Positions 8,762-17,264 of a DNA stretch of 64,000 nt are shown one piece after another. The DNA comes from CAWHQZ01 sp963831645 (lineage in GTDB: Bacteria > Pseudomonadota > Alphaproteobacteria > Rhizobiales > Aestuariivirgaceae). Numbering within the stretch: the first letter of the stretch is position 1; the number at the start of each line of letters is the position of its first letter. A program made the translations under genes and the position numbers. The notes below the pieces were generated by a model. It did no database searches. It was not told where the DNA came from and worked only from the letters and a program-made list of their open reading frames with translations. The stretch covers positions 496,001 to 560,000 of the forward strand of contig CAWHQZ010000023.1 of the NCBI GenBank assembly GCA_963831645.1, written 5' to 3'.

Positions 8762-9424
8762 ATGATCGTTGTTTGGGGCCGCCGCAACAGCATCAACGTG
8801 CAAAAAGTGCTGTGGGCGCTCGCCGAGCTTGGCCTGTCTTTCGAGCGCCGGAATGCCGGCGGATCATTCGGCGGCACCACGTCGGCCGAGTTCAAGGCGA
8901 TGAACCCGAACGGTCTGGTACCCGTCCTTCGTGACGGGGACATCACGATGTTCGAATCCAACGCCATTGTCCGGTATCTGGCTGCCCGTTACGGCGAAGG
9001 CAGCCTGCGGCCTACTGAGCCAAAGGCGCTCGCTCTGGCCGAGCAGTGGATGGAGTGGACGGCAACCACCATCGCTCCACATGCGGGAACGGTGTTCATG
9101 CAGATCGTCCGCACGCCCTCGGACCGGCGCAACGAGGCTGCCATCGCGCAAAGCGCTCAGGAACTTGGCAGCCGCCTTCCCGCCGTTGATGCGGCTCTGG
9201 CGGCCCGGCGCTTCCTTGCCGGCGACCAGTTGAGCTTCGCCGATATCCCGCTCGGCTGCTTTGTGTGGCGGCTGAATCAGTTCGACTGGCCGCGCCCTTC
9301 GCTGGCCAATCTCGAGCGCTGGTTCCTGGAGCTGCAGTCCCGCCCTGCCTATCGCAGCTGGGTGATGGTGCCCGTCGGCCGCAACCCCGACGAGTGGCTC
9401 GCCAACGAAAAGTCCCTGGCCTGA
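8762..9424 (+). CDS. glutathione S-transferase family protein
   Basis: This is a cytosolic GST-like enzyme that conjugates or reduces compounds with glutathione. The 220-residue product has a thioredoxin-fold N-terminal half with NGLVPVL (cis-proline) and FESNAIVRYLAARYG (glutathione-binding ES motif), then an all-helical C-terminal half with the N-capping motif LSFADIPLG. No particular class or substrate can be assigned. It converges with the DUF815 ATPase gene at its 3' end, with 13 bases between the stops. Confidence 0.88.
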   Translation: MIVVWGRRNSINVQKVLWALAELGLSFERRNAGGSFGGTTSAEFKAMNPNGLVPVLRDGDITMFESNAIVRYLAARYGEGSLRPTEPKALALAEQWMEWTATTIAPHAGTVFMQIVRTPSDRRNEAAIAQSAQELGSRLPAVDAALAARRFLAGDQLSFADIPLGCFVWRLNQFDWPRPSLANLERWFLELQSRPAYRSWVMVPVGRNPDEWLANEKSLA

Positions 9425-9437
9425 AGTGACGCTCCCC

Positions 9438-10307
9438 TCAGGATGTCTTGACGCCGAGCCTGCCGCACAAATCCTGAATGAACTGCCAGGCGACACGGCC
9501 TGACCGGCTGCCGCGGGTTGCAGACCATTCGATCGCCTGCCCATGGAGATCGGCCGCGGCGATGGCGAGCTTGAAGTAGCCTGCGTAGCTGTCGACCATC
9601 GCCAGATATTCGTCCTGCGAGCAGTTGTGGAAGCCAAGCCAAAGACCGAAGCGGTCGGAGAGCGATATTTTCTCCTGGACTGCCTCGTGGGGGTTGATGG
9701 CGGTCGACTGCTCGTTCTCGAGCATTTCCCGCGGCAACAGATGGCGCCGGTTTGAGGTGGCGTAAAAGAGCATGTTGTCGGGACGGCCTTCGATCCCTCC
9801 TTCGAGCGCCGCCTTGAGCGACTTGAAGGAAGTATCTTCGGCAGCGAACGACAGATCGTCGCAGAACACGATGAACCGGTGGGCGGCGCTCTTGCGCACG
9901 AGCGCCATGAGCGTCGGCAAGGTCTCGATATCCTCACGATGTATCTCGACCAGCTTTAGTTTGCCATCGACCTTTTTCGCCACTTCTGCGTGACCAGCCT
10001 TCACCAGCGAACTCTTGCCCATCCCGCGCGCGCCCCACAGGAGAGCATTGTTGGCCGGCAACCCTGATGCGAAGCGTTCGGTATTGGCGAGCAGGATGTC
10101 GCGCACCTGATCGATCCCCTTGAGCAACTCCAGCGGGACGCTGTTGACCTTTGCAACCGGTTGCAAGGTCTCGCCTGCAGCGTGCCAGATGAACGCGTCA
10201 GCTCGCTTAAGGTCGGCAGCCGAGGGTTTCCCGGGGGCGAGACGTTCGAGCGCCGTGGCGATGCGTTCGGCTAGCGCCACCAGCGATTGCTGTGGTTTTT
10301 TCGGCAT
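9438..10307 (-). CDS. AAA-type ATPase, DUF815 family
   Basis: This is a conserved P-loop ATPase of unknown role. It shows Walker A GARGMGKSSLV, Walker B RFIVFCDDLSF, and the family run FYATSNRRHLL with a DRFGLWLGF sensor region. The start is the ATG at 10307 (MPKKPQQSLVALAER); an open frame reaches back another 20 codons without support. The product is about 289 residues, usual for the family. It is transcribed divergently from yajC, so the 133 bases between them must hold both promoters. Alphaproteobacteria often keep this gene beside yajC-secDF. Confidence 0.85.
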   Translation of the reverse strand: MPKKPQQSLVALAERIATALERLAPGKPSAADLKRADAFIWHAAGETLQPVAKVNSVPLELLKGIDQVRDILLANTERFASGLPANNALLWGARGMGKSSLVKAGHAEVAKKVDGKLKLVEIHREDIETLPTLMALVRKSAAHRFIVFCDDLSFAAEDTSFKSLKAALEGGIEGRPDNMLFYATSNRRHLLPREMLENEQSTAINPHEAVQEKISLSDRFGLWLGFHNCSQDEYLAMVDSYAGYFKLAIAAADLHGQAIEWSATRGSRSGRVAWQFIQDLCGRLGVKTS

Positions 10308-10440
10308 GTCTATGCATATCCCCGCACCACGAGGCCTCGCAAGCCGGTCGGCCCTGTATGGTTGCAAAAGGGACTTCGAACGCTATATTCCGCCATCTCC
10401 AAAACCATCGGGCCGAATGAGGCCCCGCGAGACCCCCCCA

Positions 10441-10794
10441 ATGTTCGTCTCTCCTGCCTTCGCTCAGACCGCCGCGCCCGGTGCGACCGATTTTTTCGGC
10501 ATGTTGTTCCCGCTGCTTGCGATCATGGTGATTTTCTATTTCCTTCTGATCAGACCTCAGCAGCGCAAGATGAAAGACCACCAGGAACTGCTGAAGAACG
10601 TCCGCCGCGGCGACACGATCGTGACATCCGGCGGCCTTGTCGCCAAAATCGCCAAGGTGATCGACGATAAGGAGGTCTTGGTCGAACTGGCGGAGGGCGT
10701 GCAGGTTCGGCTTGTCAAGCACGCCATCTCGGAAGTGCGATCGAAGCCTGAGCCGGTGAAGGCCGCCGGCACGGCGAAACCGACCACCAGATAA
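10441..10794 (+). CDS. yajC: preprotein translocase subunit YajC
   Basis: YajC is a small membrane protein associated with SecDF that helps Sec export. The 117-residue product has one membrane segment (FPLLAIMVIFYFLLIRPQQRK, residues about 23-43) and a cytoplasmic part with GDTIVTSGGLVAKIAKVID, diagnostic for the family. The frame is open upstream to 10120, but the family start is the ATG at 10441. It is followed closely by secD and secF, the standard order. Confidence 0.95.
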   Translation: MFVSPAFAQTAAPGATDFFGMLFPLLAIMVIFYFLLIRPQQRKMKDHQELLKNVRRGDTIVTSGGLVAKIAKVIDDKEVLVELAEGVQVRLVKHAISEVRSKPEPVKAAGTAKPTTR

Positions 10795-10815
10795 CGGCCG
10801 CGCGGTCCCGACGGC

Positions 10816-12423
10816 ATGCTCCATTTTTCGCGCTGGAAGTCGATTTCGATCATCCTCGCGGTCTTCATCGGGCTGGTGTTTGCACTGCCGAATGCCGTCG
10901 ATCCGGCATTGTGGAAGCGGCTTCCGGTGGTGGGCGAGCTCAATCCGGTCGTGCTCGGGCTCGACCTCCAGGGTGGATCGCACGTGTTGCTGGAAGTCGA
11001 TCGCCAGGACCTCGAGGATCAGCTGTCGAAACAGTTGATCGCGGATATCCGCCAAACCCTTCGTGAGCAGAAGATCAAATACTCCGGGCTCGGGCGTGCT
11101 GGCAATTCCGTGACAGTGCGCATTACGGAGGCTGCCGATCGCGACAGGGCGTTCACCGAGCTGAAAAAGCTGTCCCAACCGCTGGCCACCGGCATCTTCG
11201 GCACCGGCGCGATCATGAACGAATTTGACGTCAGTCAACAAGGTGACGTCATAAGCTTCACCTACACAACCGGCGGGCTGGAAGCGAAAATTTCCCGTGC
11301 CGTGGAACAATCGTTGGAGATTCTCGGCAAGCGCATCGACGATCTCGGCACGCGGGAGCCGACCATTCAGCGCCAGGGCGTCGACCGCATTCTCATCCAG
11401 GTTCCCGGGCTGCAGGATCCCGAGCGCCTGAAGGAGCTCATCGGCAAGACCGCCAAGCTCCAGTTCAAGCTTCTGTGTGAGAGCCAGCCAAATGCGGAAG
11501 CCGACAGGCCGCCAGTCGACTGCGAGGAGTTTCCGGTGCGCGAAGCGGGCGCACCGCGGATGTGGGTTCAGAGCTCGAGCCGGGCGACCGTCGAGGGCGG
11601 GGATCTGGTTGATGCACAACCCGCCTTCGATAGCCGCACCAACGAACCGATCGTCAGCTTCCGTTTTAACCAGAAAGGCGCGTTGCGTTTCGGCAAGCTC
11701 ACCCAGGAAAATGTCGGCCGGCCCTTTGCAATCATTCTAGACAGCGTGGTGATGAGTGCGCCCGTCATCAACGAGCCGATTCTCGGCGGGACCGGCCAGA
11801 TTTCCGGGCGCTTCACGACCGAGGAGGCAAGTGATCTGGCGATCGTGCTGCGCTCCGGAGCGCTGCCCGCCAAGCTTTCCGTCGTTGAAGAACGCACTGT
11901 TGGCCCGAGCCTGGGGTCGGACTCGATTCGCGCCGGCGTGATTGCGACCATAATCGGACTCATCGGCGTGGTCGTATTCATGGTGGTCGGCTACGGCCTG
12001 TTCGGGGTTTTCGCCAACATCGCGCTGCTCGCCAACCTGACCATGCTCGTGGGGTTGCTGTCGCTCATGGGCGCCACGCTCACCCTTCCCGGAATAGCCG
12101 GGCTGTTGCTGACCCTCGGCATGGCGGTCGACTCGAACGTGCTTGTCTATGAGCGCATTCGCGAGGAGTGGCGATCCGGCCGATCGCCGGTCAGCGCCAT
12201 CGAAACAGGATTTCGCGCCGCCATGGCCACCATCATCGACGCCAATCTCACTACCCTCATCGCGGTCGCCGTACTGTTCGGCGTCGGCTCGGGCCCGGTG
12301 CGCGGCTTCGCTGTAACGCTGGGCCTTGGCATTCTGACTACGGTCTTCACCGCATTTACCCTTACCCGGTTGATTATCGCCTGGTGGCTGAGATCGACCC
12401 GGCCCAAGGAAGTGCCGCTGTGA
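10816..12423 (+). CDS. secD: protein translocase subunit SecD
   Basis: SecD, with SecF, uses the proton gradient to pull secreted proteins out on the periplasmic side of SecYEG. The 535-residue product has an N-terminal membrane segment (SIILAVFIGLVFALPN), a large periplasmic region starting GLDLQGGSHVLLEVD, and a C-terminal five-helix RND-type bundle with GMAVDSNVLVYERIREE. Its length is usual for alphaproteobacterial SecD. It follows yajC by 21 bases and precedes secF by 13. Confidence 0.96.
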   Translation: MLHFSRWKSISIILAVFIGLVFALPNAVDPALWKRLPVVGELNPVVLGLDLQGGSHVLLEVDRQDLEDQLSKQLIADIRQTLREQKIKYSGLGRAGNSVTVRITEAADRDRAFTELKKLSQPLATGIFGTGAIMNEFDVSQQGDVISFTYTTGGLEAKISRAVEQSLEILGKRIDDLGTREPTIQRQGVDRILIQVPGLQDPERLKELIGKTAKLQFKLLCESQPNAEADRPPVDCEEFPVREAGAPRMWVQSSSRATVEGGDLVDAQPAFDSRTNEPIVSFRFNQKGALRFGKLTQENVGRPFAIILDSVVMSAPVINEPILGGTGQISGRFTTEEASDLAIVLRSGALPAKLSVVEERTVGPSLGSDSIRAGVIATIIGLIGVVVFMVVGYGLFGVFANIALLANLTMLVGLLSLMGATLTLPGIAGLLLTLGMAVDSNVLVYERIREEWRSGRSPVSAIETGFRAAMATIIDANLTTLIAVAVLFGVGSGPVRGFAVTLGLGILTTVFTAFTLTRLIIAWWLRSTRPKEVPL

Positions 12424-12436
12424 GGGGGATGATCAC

Positions 12437-13366
12437 ATGAAGTTTCGCGGCATTCGCTTCGTACCCGATGACACCAAATTGCCGTTCATGCTCATGTCGC
12501 GGTACGGGTTCTTCCTTTCCGGCATCCTTTGCGTCGTTGCGCTGCTGCTGTTCCTGACGTTTGATCTCAACTACGGGATCGACTTCAAGGGCGGCACGCT
12601 CATCGAGATCAAGACCACGGGAGCTGCAGACCTCGCAACGCTGCGGGCCAAGATCGGCGACCTCGGGCTTGGCGATGCCGAGTTGCAGGAATTCGGCGGG
12701 CCGAGCGACGTGCTGATTAGGCTCGAGGCACAGGCCGGCGGCGAGGCGGCGCAAAACGCGGCAGTCGGCAAGGTGCGGCAGGCATTGGGCGCTGACGTCG
12801 AGTTTCGCCGGGTCGAGGTCGTGGGCCCTAAAGTCTCGGGTGAGCTGACGCAGCAGGGCATCATTGCAGTGGTGTTTGCGATAATTTTCGTGCTCATCTA
12901 CATCTGGTTCCGCTTCGAGTGGCAGTTCTCGATCGGCGCCGTCGCGTCGCTCCTGCATGACGTGATCATTACCATCGGGGTATTGTCCGTACTGCGCATC
13001 GAGTTCAACCTCAACATCATCGCGGCGATCCTCACCATCATCGGCTACTCGCTGAACGACACCGTCGTCGTCTACGACCGCATCCGCGAGTACCTGCGGA
13101 AATACAAGAGAATGCCGTTTGCCCAGTTGATCGATGCGTCGATCAATTCCACGCTGGCGCGCACCATGCTCACCGGAACCTCGACGTTGCTGGCGCTGCT
13201 GTCCCTGTATTTCTTCGGCGGCGAAGTCATCCGGGGCTTCACATTCACGATGATTTTTGGCGTGATCATTGGCACCTATTCCTCGATCTTTGTGGCGGCG
13301 CCGGTGTTGATTCTGCTGGGCTCGATCCGCGAAACTTCTCCGGTTGGGGAGAAAGTGCAGCCCTGA
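12437..13366 (+). CDS. secF: protein translocase subunit SecF
   Basis: SecF is the partner of SecD in proton-driven export. The 309-residue product has the first membrane helix, the FNYGIDFKGG-like motif (LNYGIDFKGGTLIEIK), and the C-terminal helices with TIIGYSLNDTVVVYDRIREY, the signature that carries the conserved Asp. It is co-transcribed with secD. The stop is followed after 16 bases by the GTG of the next gene. Confidence 0.96.
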   Translation: MKFRGIRFVPDDTKLPFMLMSRYGFFLSGILCVVALLLFLTFDLNYGIDFKGGTLIEIKTTGAADLATLRAKIGDLGLGDAELQEFGGPSDVLIRLEAQAGGEAAQNAAVGKVRQALGADVEFRRVEVVGPKVSGELTQQGIIAVVFAIIFVLIYIWFRFEWQFSIGAVASLLHDVIITIGVLSVLRIEFNLNIIAAILTIIGYSLNDTVVVYDRIREYLRKYKRMPFAQLIDASINSTLARTMLTGTSTLLALLSLYFFGGEVIRGFTFTMIFGVIIGTYSSIFVAAPVLILLGSIRETSPVGEKVQP

Positions 13367-13382
13367 GGAGCGGGATCCTCCT

Positions 13383-14240
13383 GTGGGGGCATCCGCAGAC
13401 AGCATCGAGTACTGCCGGGAACTCCTGCGCCGGCAGGATCGCGATCGCTATCTGGCCAGCCTGTTCGCTCCCGATGATTCACGCCCCCTGCTTTGGGGGC
13501 TCTATGCCTTTAATCACGAGATTTCCCGGGTTCGCGATCTTGTGCACGAGCCTGCCGCCGGAGAGATCAGGCTTGCTTGGTGGTCGGAAGCGATCGAAGC
13601 CATCTATGCGGGCGCTGCGGTCGACCATCCTGTGGCCCGGACCCTCGCCGAGGCTTGCCAGGCGCGACGGCTTCCGAAGCAGGCGTTCGTTGAACTGATC
13701 GAAGCGCGCCGGTTGCATCGCGCTGCAGATCCAATGGACTCACTTGGTAATCTCGAGGCCTATCTTGCAGAGACGTCATCAGCGGTTGTCCATTTGGCTG
13801 CCATGATCCTCGACCACGGCAGCAACGCGCCCCGGGCTGCCTCCGCCGCCCTCCCTGCCGGGTTGGCCTACGGGCTCGTGGGCATTCTGCGCGCCCTGCC
13901 GTTTCAGCGTGCCAAGGGCATGTGTTTCCTCCCCCGGGACGTTCTGGCGCGGCATGGCCTCGAGCCCGGGCATGTCTTGTCAGGCGCCCAGGGCCAGCCC
14001 ATGAAAGACGCCCTGTGCGAACTGCGTCTGCTGGCGATCCGGCGGCTTGCTGAAGCGCGAAGCCTGACCAACCTGGTATCACCTTTGGCCTTGCCGGCTT
14101 TCCTGCCGCTGGCGCTCGTCGAGGCATACGCCGCTAGGCTCTCGGGCAGGAACTTCGATGCGCTGACGACTGTTGCTGAAATCTCCCCTTTGACGCGCCT
14201 CTTTCGGCTTTGGCGGGCCGCGAGGGCGGGAACATTCTGA
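13383..14240 (+). CDS. squalene/phytoene synthase-fold protein, NDUFAF6-like
   Basis: The product belongs to the trans-isoprenyl diphosphate synthase fold, with RDRYLASLFAPDDSRPLLWG and YAFNHEISRVRDLV. The aspartate-rich motifs needed by real squalene or phytoene synthases are missing: the first reads VRDLVHEPAAGEIRLAWW and the second FLPRDVLARHGL. This matches the NDUFAF6 type linked to complex I assembly rather than terpene synthesis. The GTG at 13383 is preferred because AGGAGCGGG (13367-13375) lies in front; the open frame starts inside secF at 13344. It is co-directional with yajC-secDF. Confidence 0.75.
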   Translation: MGASADSIEYCRELLRRQDRDRYLASLFAPDDSRPLLWGLYAFNHEISRVRDLVHEPAAGEIRLAWWSEAIEAIYAGAAVDHPVARTLAEACQARRLPKQAFVELIEARRLHRAADPMDSLGNLEAYLAETSSAVVHLAAMILDHGSNAPRAASAALPAGLAYGLVGILRALPFQRAKGMCFLPRDVLARHGLEPGHVLSGAQGQPMKDALCELRLLAIRRLAEARSLTNLVSPLALPAFLPLALVEAYAARLSGRNFDALTTVAEISPLTRLFRLWRAARAGTF

Positions 14241-14298
14241 ATGCTTTAATGTGGCCTGACTGGTACGAGTTTTGTGCCAGCAGCGTGAGGGCTCAGTG

Positions 14299-15141
14299 AT
14301 GTACGGGCGGAAAATTCGATGCCTGGTCGTCGTTCTGGCGACTCTCGTCTCGTTCTCTGCCGCAGCGGAAGAACAGCCGCTGGGCTTCTACAACCGCGGA
14401 AAGCTCGTTGGTCAATGGAGCCTGGACGCCCTCAGACAAGCGGCGCCTGCCGTTCAGATTTCCGTGTGGGAGCCGCATGAAGACAGGAACGTGACCTACG
14501 AAGGATTTGAGGTCAGCAGGCTTTTTCAGGCCATCTATGGCGATGGGTGGAAAGACATTGAGGAGGTGCTGTTCACGTGCGCCGACGGCTACCAGCCCTC
14601 TCTGCCCACGGATCGCTTCAAGCGATACCGGAGCTTCCTCGCGTACCGAAGGCTGGATCTGCAGGAGTTCAAGGTTCAGAACCGCTATCAGAATGAAAGT
14701 GATGTCCCGCTCGGTCCCTACTACCTTGTTTGGGACAATCTCGACTCGGAGGAGTTGCGGGCAGCAGGGGCGAGCGGGTGGCCATATCAGGTGGTTGGGG
14801 TCGATCTCGTGGACTTCGCGGATCGCTTCCCGAAGGTGAGTCCTCCGAAAGGAGCATCGCAGGCGGTGAGGCAGGGGTTCATCACATTTCGTGAACACTG
14901 CATGCCGTGCCACACCGTCAACGGCGAGGGCGGCGGCAAGGCTCCCGAACTGAACTACCCGACGAGTGTCACCGAATACCTTTCCGATGCGTGGATCAGG
15001 CGCTGGATGATGGATCCGCGATCGATCCGCTACAATGCCACCATGCCGACCTTCGCGTCTCATCCCGATCCGGACGTCCTCGCGGAAGAGGTGCTCGCCT
15101 ATCTGAAAACGATGGCGGGGCACAAACAGGAGCCGAAGTGA
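14299..15141 (+). CDS. periplasmic c-type cytochrome with N-terminal molybdopterin-oxidase-like domain
   Basis: The 280-residue product starts with a signal peptide (CLVVVLATLVSFSAAAEE) so it is exported. Residues about 30-185 resemble the soluble domain found in sulfite-oxidase-like proteins (LDALRQAAPAVQISVWEP, EVLFTCADGYQPSLP, GPYYLVWDN), without an evident cofactor cysteine in the usual place. The C-terminal part is a small class I cytochrome c with C201-x2-C204-H205 (HCMPCH) and a candidate distal ligand Met249 (NATMPTF). It is probably an electron carrier or redox enzyme; the partner is unknown. The ATG at 14299 follows AGGGCTCAG. Confidence 0.7.
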   Translation: MYGRKIRCLVVVLATLVSFSAAAEEQPLGFYNRGKLVGQWSLDALRQAAPAVQISVWEPHEDRNVTYEGFEVSRLFQAIYGDGWKDIEEVLFTCADGYQPSLPTDRFKRYRSFLAYRRLDLQEFKVQNRYQNESDVPLGPYYLVWDNLDSEELRAAGASGWPYQVVGVDLVDFADRFPKVSPPKGASQAVRQGFITFREHCMPCHTVNGEGGGKAPELNYPTSVTEYLSDAWIRRWMMDPRSIRYNATMPTFASHPDPDVLAEEVLAYLKTMAGHKQEPK

Positions 15142-15144
15142 GCA

Positions 15145-16572
15145 TCATTCCGCTGCCGTGGCGGCCGGCGATCGGAGCGGGGGCCGGGCGAGCCAGGCGC
15201 GGAACTCCTCGATCGCTCTCGCTGTATACGCTTTCTTGCGCGCTACCTGTTTGGAGGGGCCACGGAGACGCCTGCCATTTGCGAATTCAGGTTGCGCAAC
15301 GGGTGGAAAGAGGCCGAAGTTGACATTCATGGGCTGGAAGGATCCCGCCGCCTGATCGGGGGCGGCAATGTGCCCGCCAGTGATGTGATTGAGGAGCGCC
15401 CCGTGTGCGGTCGTTGGCGGCGGCAACGTGAAGGGCGTTCCAAGCCACTCGGCGGCGGCCAACCGGCCCGCGATCAATCCGGTCGCTGCGCTTTCGACAT
15501 AGCCCTCGACGCCGGTAATCTGGCCTGCGAAGCGCAGGCGCGGATCTGCCTTGAGCCGCAGCCGCCCATCGAGGATGCGGGGTGCGTTGAGGAAGGTGTT
15601 GCGATGCAGTCCGCCAAGCCGCGCGAACTCGGCACTCTCGAGGCCCGGAATGGTCCGGAAAATGCGGACCTGCTGCGCGTGCTTCAGTTTGGTCTGAAAC
15701 CCGACCATGTTGTAGAGCGTGCCGAGGCGATTGTCCTGGCGCAGCTGCACGACAGCAAACGGCTTGGTGGCCGGCCGGTGCGCATCGGTGAGGCCGCGCG
15801 GCTTCATGGGGCCATGCCGCAAGGTCTCCGGGCCACGTTCCGCCATGACCTCGATCGGCAGGCATCCGTCGAAGTAGGGCGTGGAGGCTTCCCACTCCTT
15901 GAACTCGGCTTTCTCTCCCGCCAGCAGATCCGCAACGAATACCCGATACTGGTCGCGATTCAGGGGGCAATTGATGTAGTCCTTGCCGGTCCCGGCGGGC
16001 CCCGCCTTGTCGTAGCGCGACTGCAACCATGCCACCGACATGTCGATGGTATCGCGGTAGACGATCGGGGCGATGGCGTCGAAGAACGCCAGATTCGCTT
16101 CTCCCGTAAGCTGCCCGATCGCTGCCGCCAGAGCGGGCGAGGTGAGGGGCCCGGTTGCGATGATCACATTGTCCCAGGAGGCCGGCGGCAGGTCCGACAC
16201 TTCCTCGCGTACTATCTCGACCAGAAGATGGGAGTGCAGGCGCTTCGAGATCTCTGCCGAGAATCCATCCCTGTCTACGGCGAGCGCCCCGCCGGCCGGC
16301 AACTTGTGGCGATCCGCCGTCTCCATGATGAGAGAACCGGCCAGCCGCATCTCCGCATGCAGCAGGCCCACGGCGTTCGTTTCGGCATCGTCGGACCGGA
16401 ACGAATTGGAGCATACGAGTTCGGCAAGGTCGTCCGTCTTGTGTGCTTCGGTTTGCCGGCGCGGCCGCATCTCATGAACGATTACGGCGACACCGGCTTC
16501 GGCCGCCTGCCACGCCGCCTCACAGCCGGCCAGTCCCCCGCCTATGACGTGAAGGGGTCTCACAGGGGCCAT
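15145..16572 (-). CDS. trmFO: tRNA (uracil-5-)-methyltransferase, folate-dependent
   Basis: TrmFO makes 5-methyluridine at position 54 of tRNAs using methylene-tetrahydrofolate and FAD. The 475-residue product has the dinucleotide fold LHVIGGGLAGCEAAWQAA at the N-terminus, the family run CSNSFRSDDAETNAVGLLH, and INCPLNRDQY and MVGFQTKLKHAQQ further on. The late block HITGGHIAAPDQAAGSFQPM with NFGLFPP is diagnostic. It runs convergently to the cytochrome gene (3 bases between stops) and divergently from bioY. Confidence 0.96.
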   Translation of the reverse strand: MAPVRPLHVIGGGLAGCEAAWQAAEAGVAVIVHEMRPRRQTEAHKTDDLAELVCSNSFRSDDAETNAVGLLHAEMRLAGSLIMETADRHKLPAGGALAVDRDGFSAEISKRLHSHLLVEIVREEVSDLPPASWDNVIIATGPLTSPALAAAIGQLTGEANLAFFDAIAPIVYRDTIDMSVAWLQSRYDKAGPAGTGKDYINCPLNRDQYRVFVADLLAGEKAEFKEWEASTPYFDGCLPIEVMAERGPETLRHGPMKPRGLTDAHRPATKPFAVVQLRQDNRLGTLYNMVGFQTKLKHAQQVRIFRTIPGLESAEFARLGGLHRNTFLNAPRILDGRLRLKADPRLRFAGQITGVEGYVESAATGLIAGRLAAAEWLGTPFTLPPPTTAHGALLNHITGGHIAAPDQAAGSFQPMNVNFGLFPPVAQPEFANGRRLRGPSKQVARKKAYTARAIEEFRAWLARPPLRSPAATAAE

Positions 16573-16664
16573 GTTTGGTCTTTGCTTTTCATCCGTCTAG
16601 TTTATGACAAAATACGCAATCGCCCGATGGCTGATTTCACTGCTTTATCCGTGGAGGGGAAACG

Positions 16665-17264
16665 ATGACGACACTCACGAACGACCAACCCACACTTGCG
16701 GCGGCTCTGTGGCCTGCGCCGGCCGGATCGCTGACGCGCTGGCTGGTCCTGATGGTCGCTGGAGTAATCTTCGTGGCAGTCGCCGCCCATATTCAGGTGC
16801 CGCTGCACCCAGTGCCTATCACAATGCAGACATTTGCCGTCTTGGTAATCGGTATGGCTTACGGATGGGGTCTTGGTGCCGCTACCCTCGCTTTGTACAT
16901 GACCGCGGGTCTTGCGGGTCTGCCGGTATTCGCGCCCGGTGGCCCCCCCCTTAAGTTTACGTTCGGCTACATCATCGGCTTCATCCTAGCCGCCGGCCTA
17001 GTCGGCTGGCTTGCCGAGAAGGGCTGGGACCGGGATGTTGTTAGAGCGGCCGTCGCCATGTTGGCCGGCAATGCCCTCATCTACATTCCGGGGCTCATCA
17101 TGCTAGCCTACGCGCTAAGCGGTGTTACATCCCAACCGGTCACACCCCAACAGGTGTTGGCGGCTGGCTTTTATCCTTTTCTGATCGGCGATGCCTTGAA
17201 GCTGGTACTGGCGGCTGTAGTTTTACCGGGCGCTTGGTATCTCATCGGCCGCCGGGAAGTGTAG
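16665..17264 (+). CDS. bioY: biotin transporter BioY
   Basis: BioY is the substrate-binding membrane subunit of biotin ECF transport. The 199-residue product shows the family motifs AAHIQVPLHPVPITMQTFAVL, LYMTAGLAGLPVFA and FTFGYIIGFILAA, and about six membrane segments. No bioM or bioN lies nearby, so it either works alone or shares an energising module. The stop codon abuts the TTG of kbl. I looked for a BioR-type palindrome upstream and saw none that was convincing. Confidence 0.93.
   Translation: MTTLTNDQPTLAAALWPAPAGSLTRWLVLMVAGVIFVAVAAHIQVPLHPVPITMQTFAVLVIGMAYGWGLGAATLALYMTAGLAGLPVFAPGGPPLKFTFGYIIGFILAAGLVGWLAEKGWDRDVVRAAVAMLAGNALIYIPGLIMLAYALSGVTSQPVTPQQVLAAGFYPFLIGDALKLVLAAVVLPGAWYLIGRREV

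Noticed and set aside
10308..10440. N-terminal extension of yajC in the open frame from 10120
   Set aside because: It overlaps the divergent DUF815 gene and lacks family similarity; the ATG at 10441 begins the typical YajC protein.
16573..16664. Possible BioR operator before bioY
   Set aside because: A short AT-rich stretch (TTTATGACAAAATA) is present, but it does not form the TTATCTATAA-like palindrome.
15292..16668. 458-codon forward open frame
   Set aside because: It is antisense to trmFO, which is certain; the frame has no recognisable motif.
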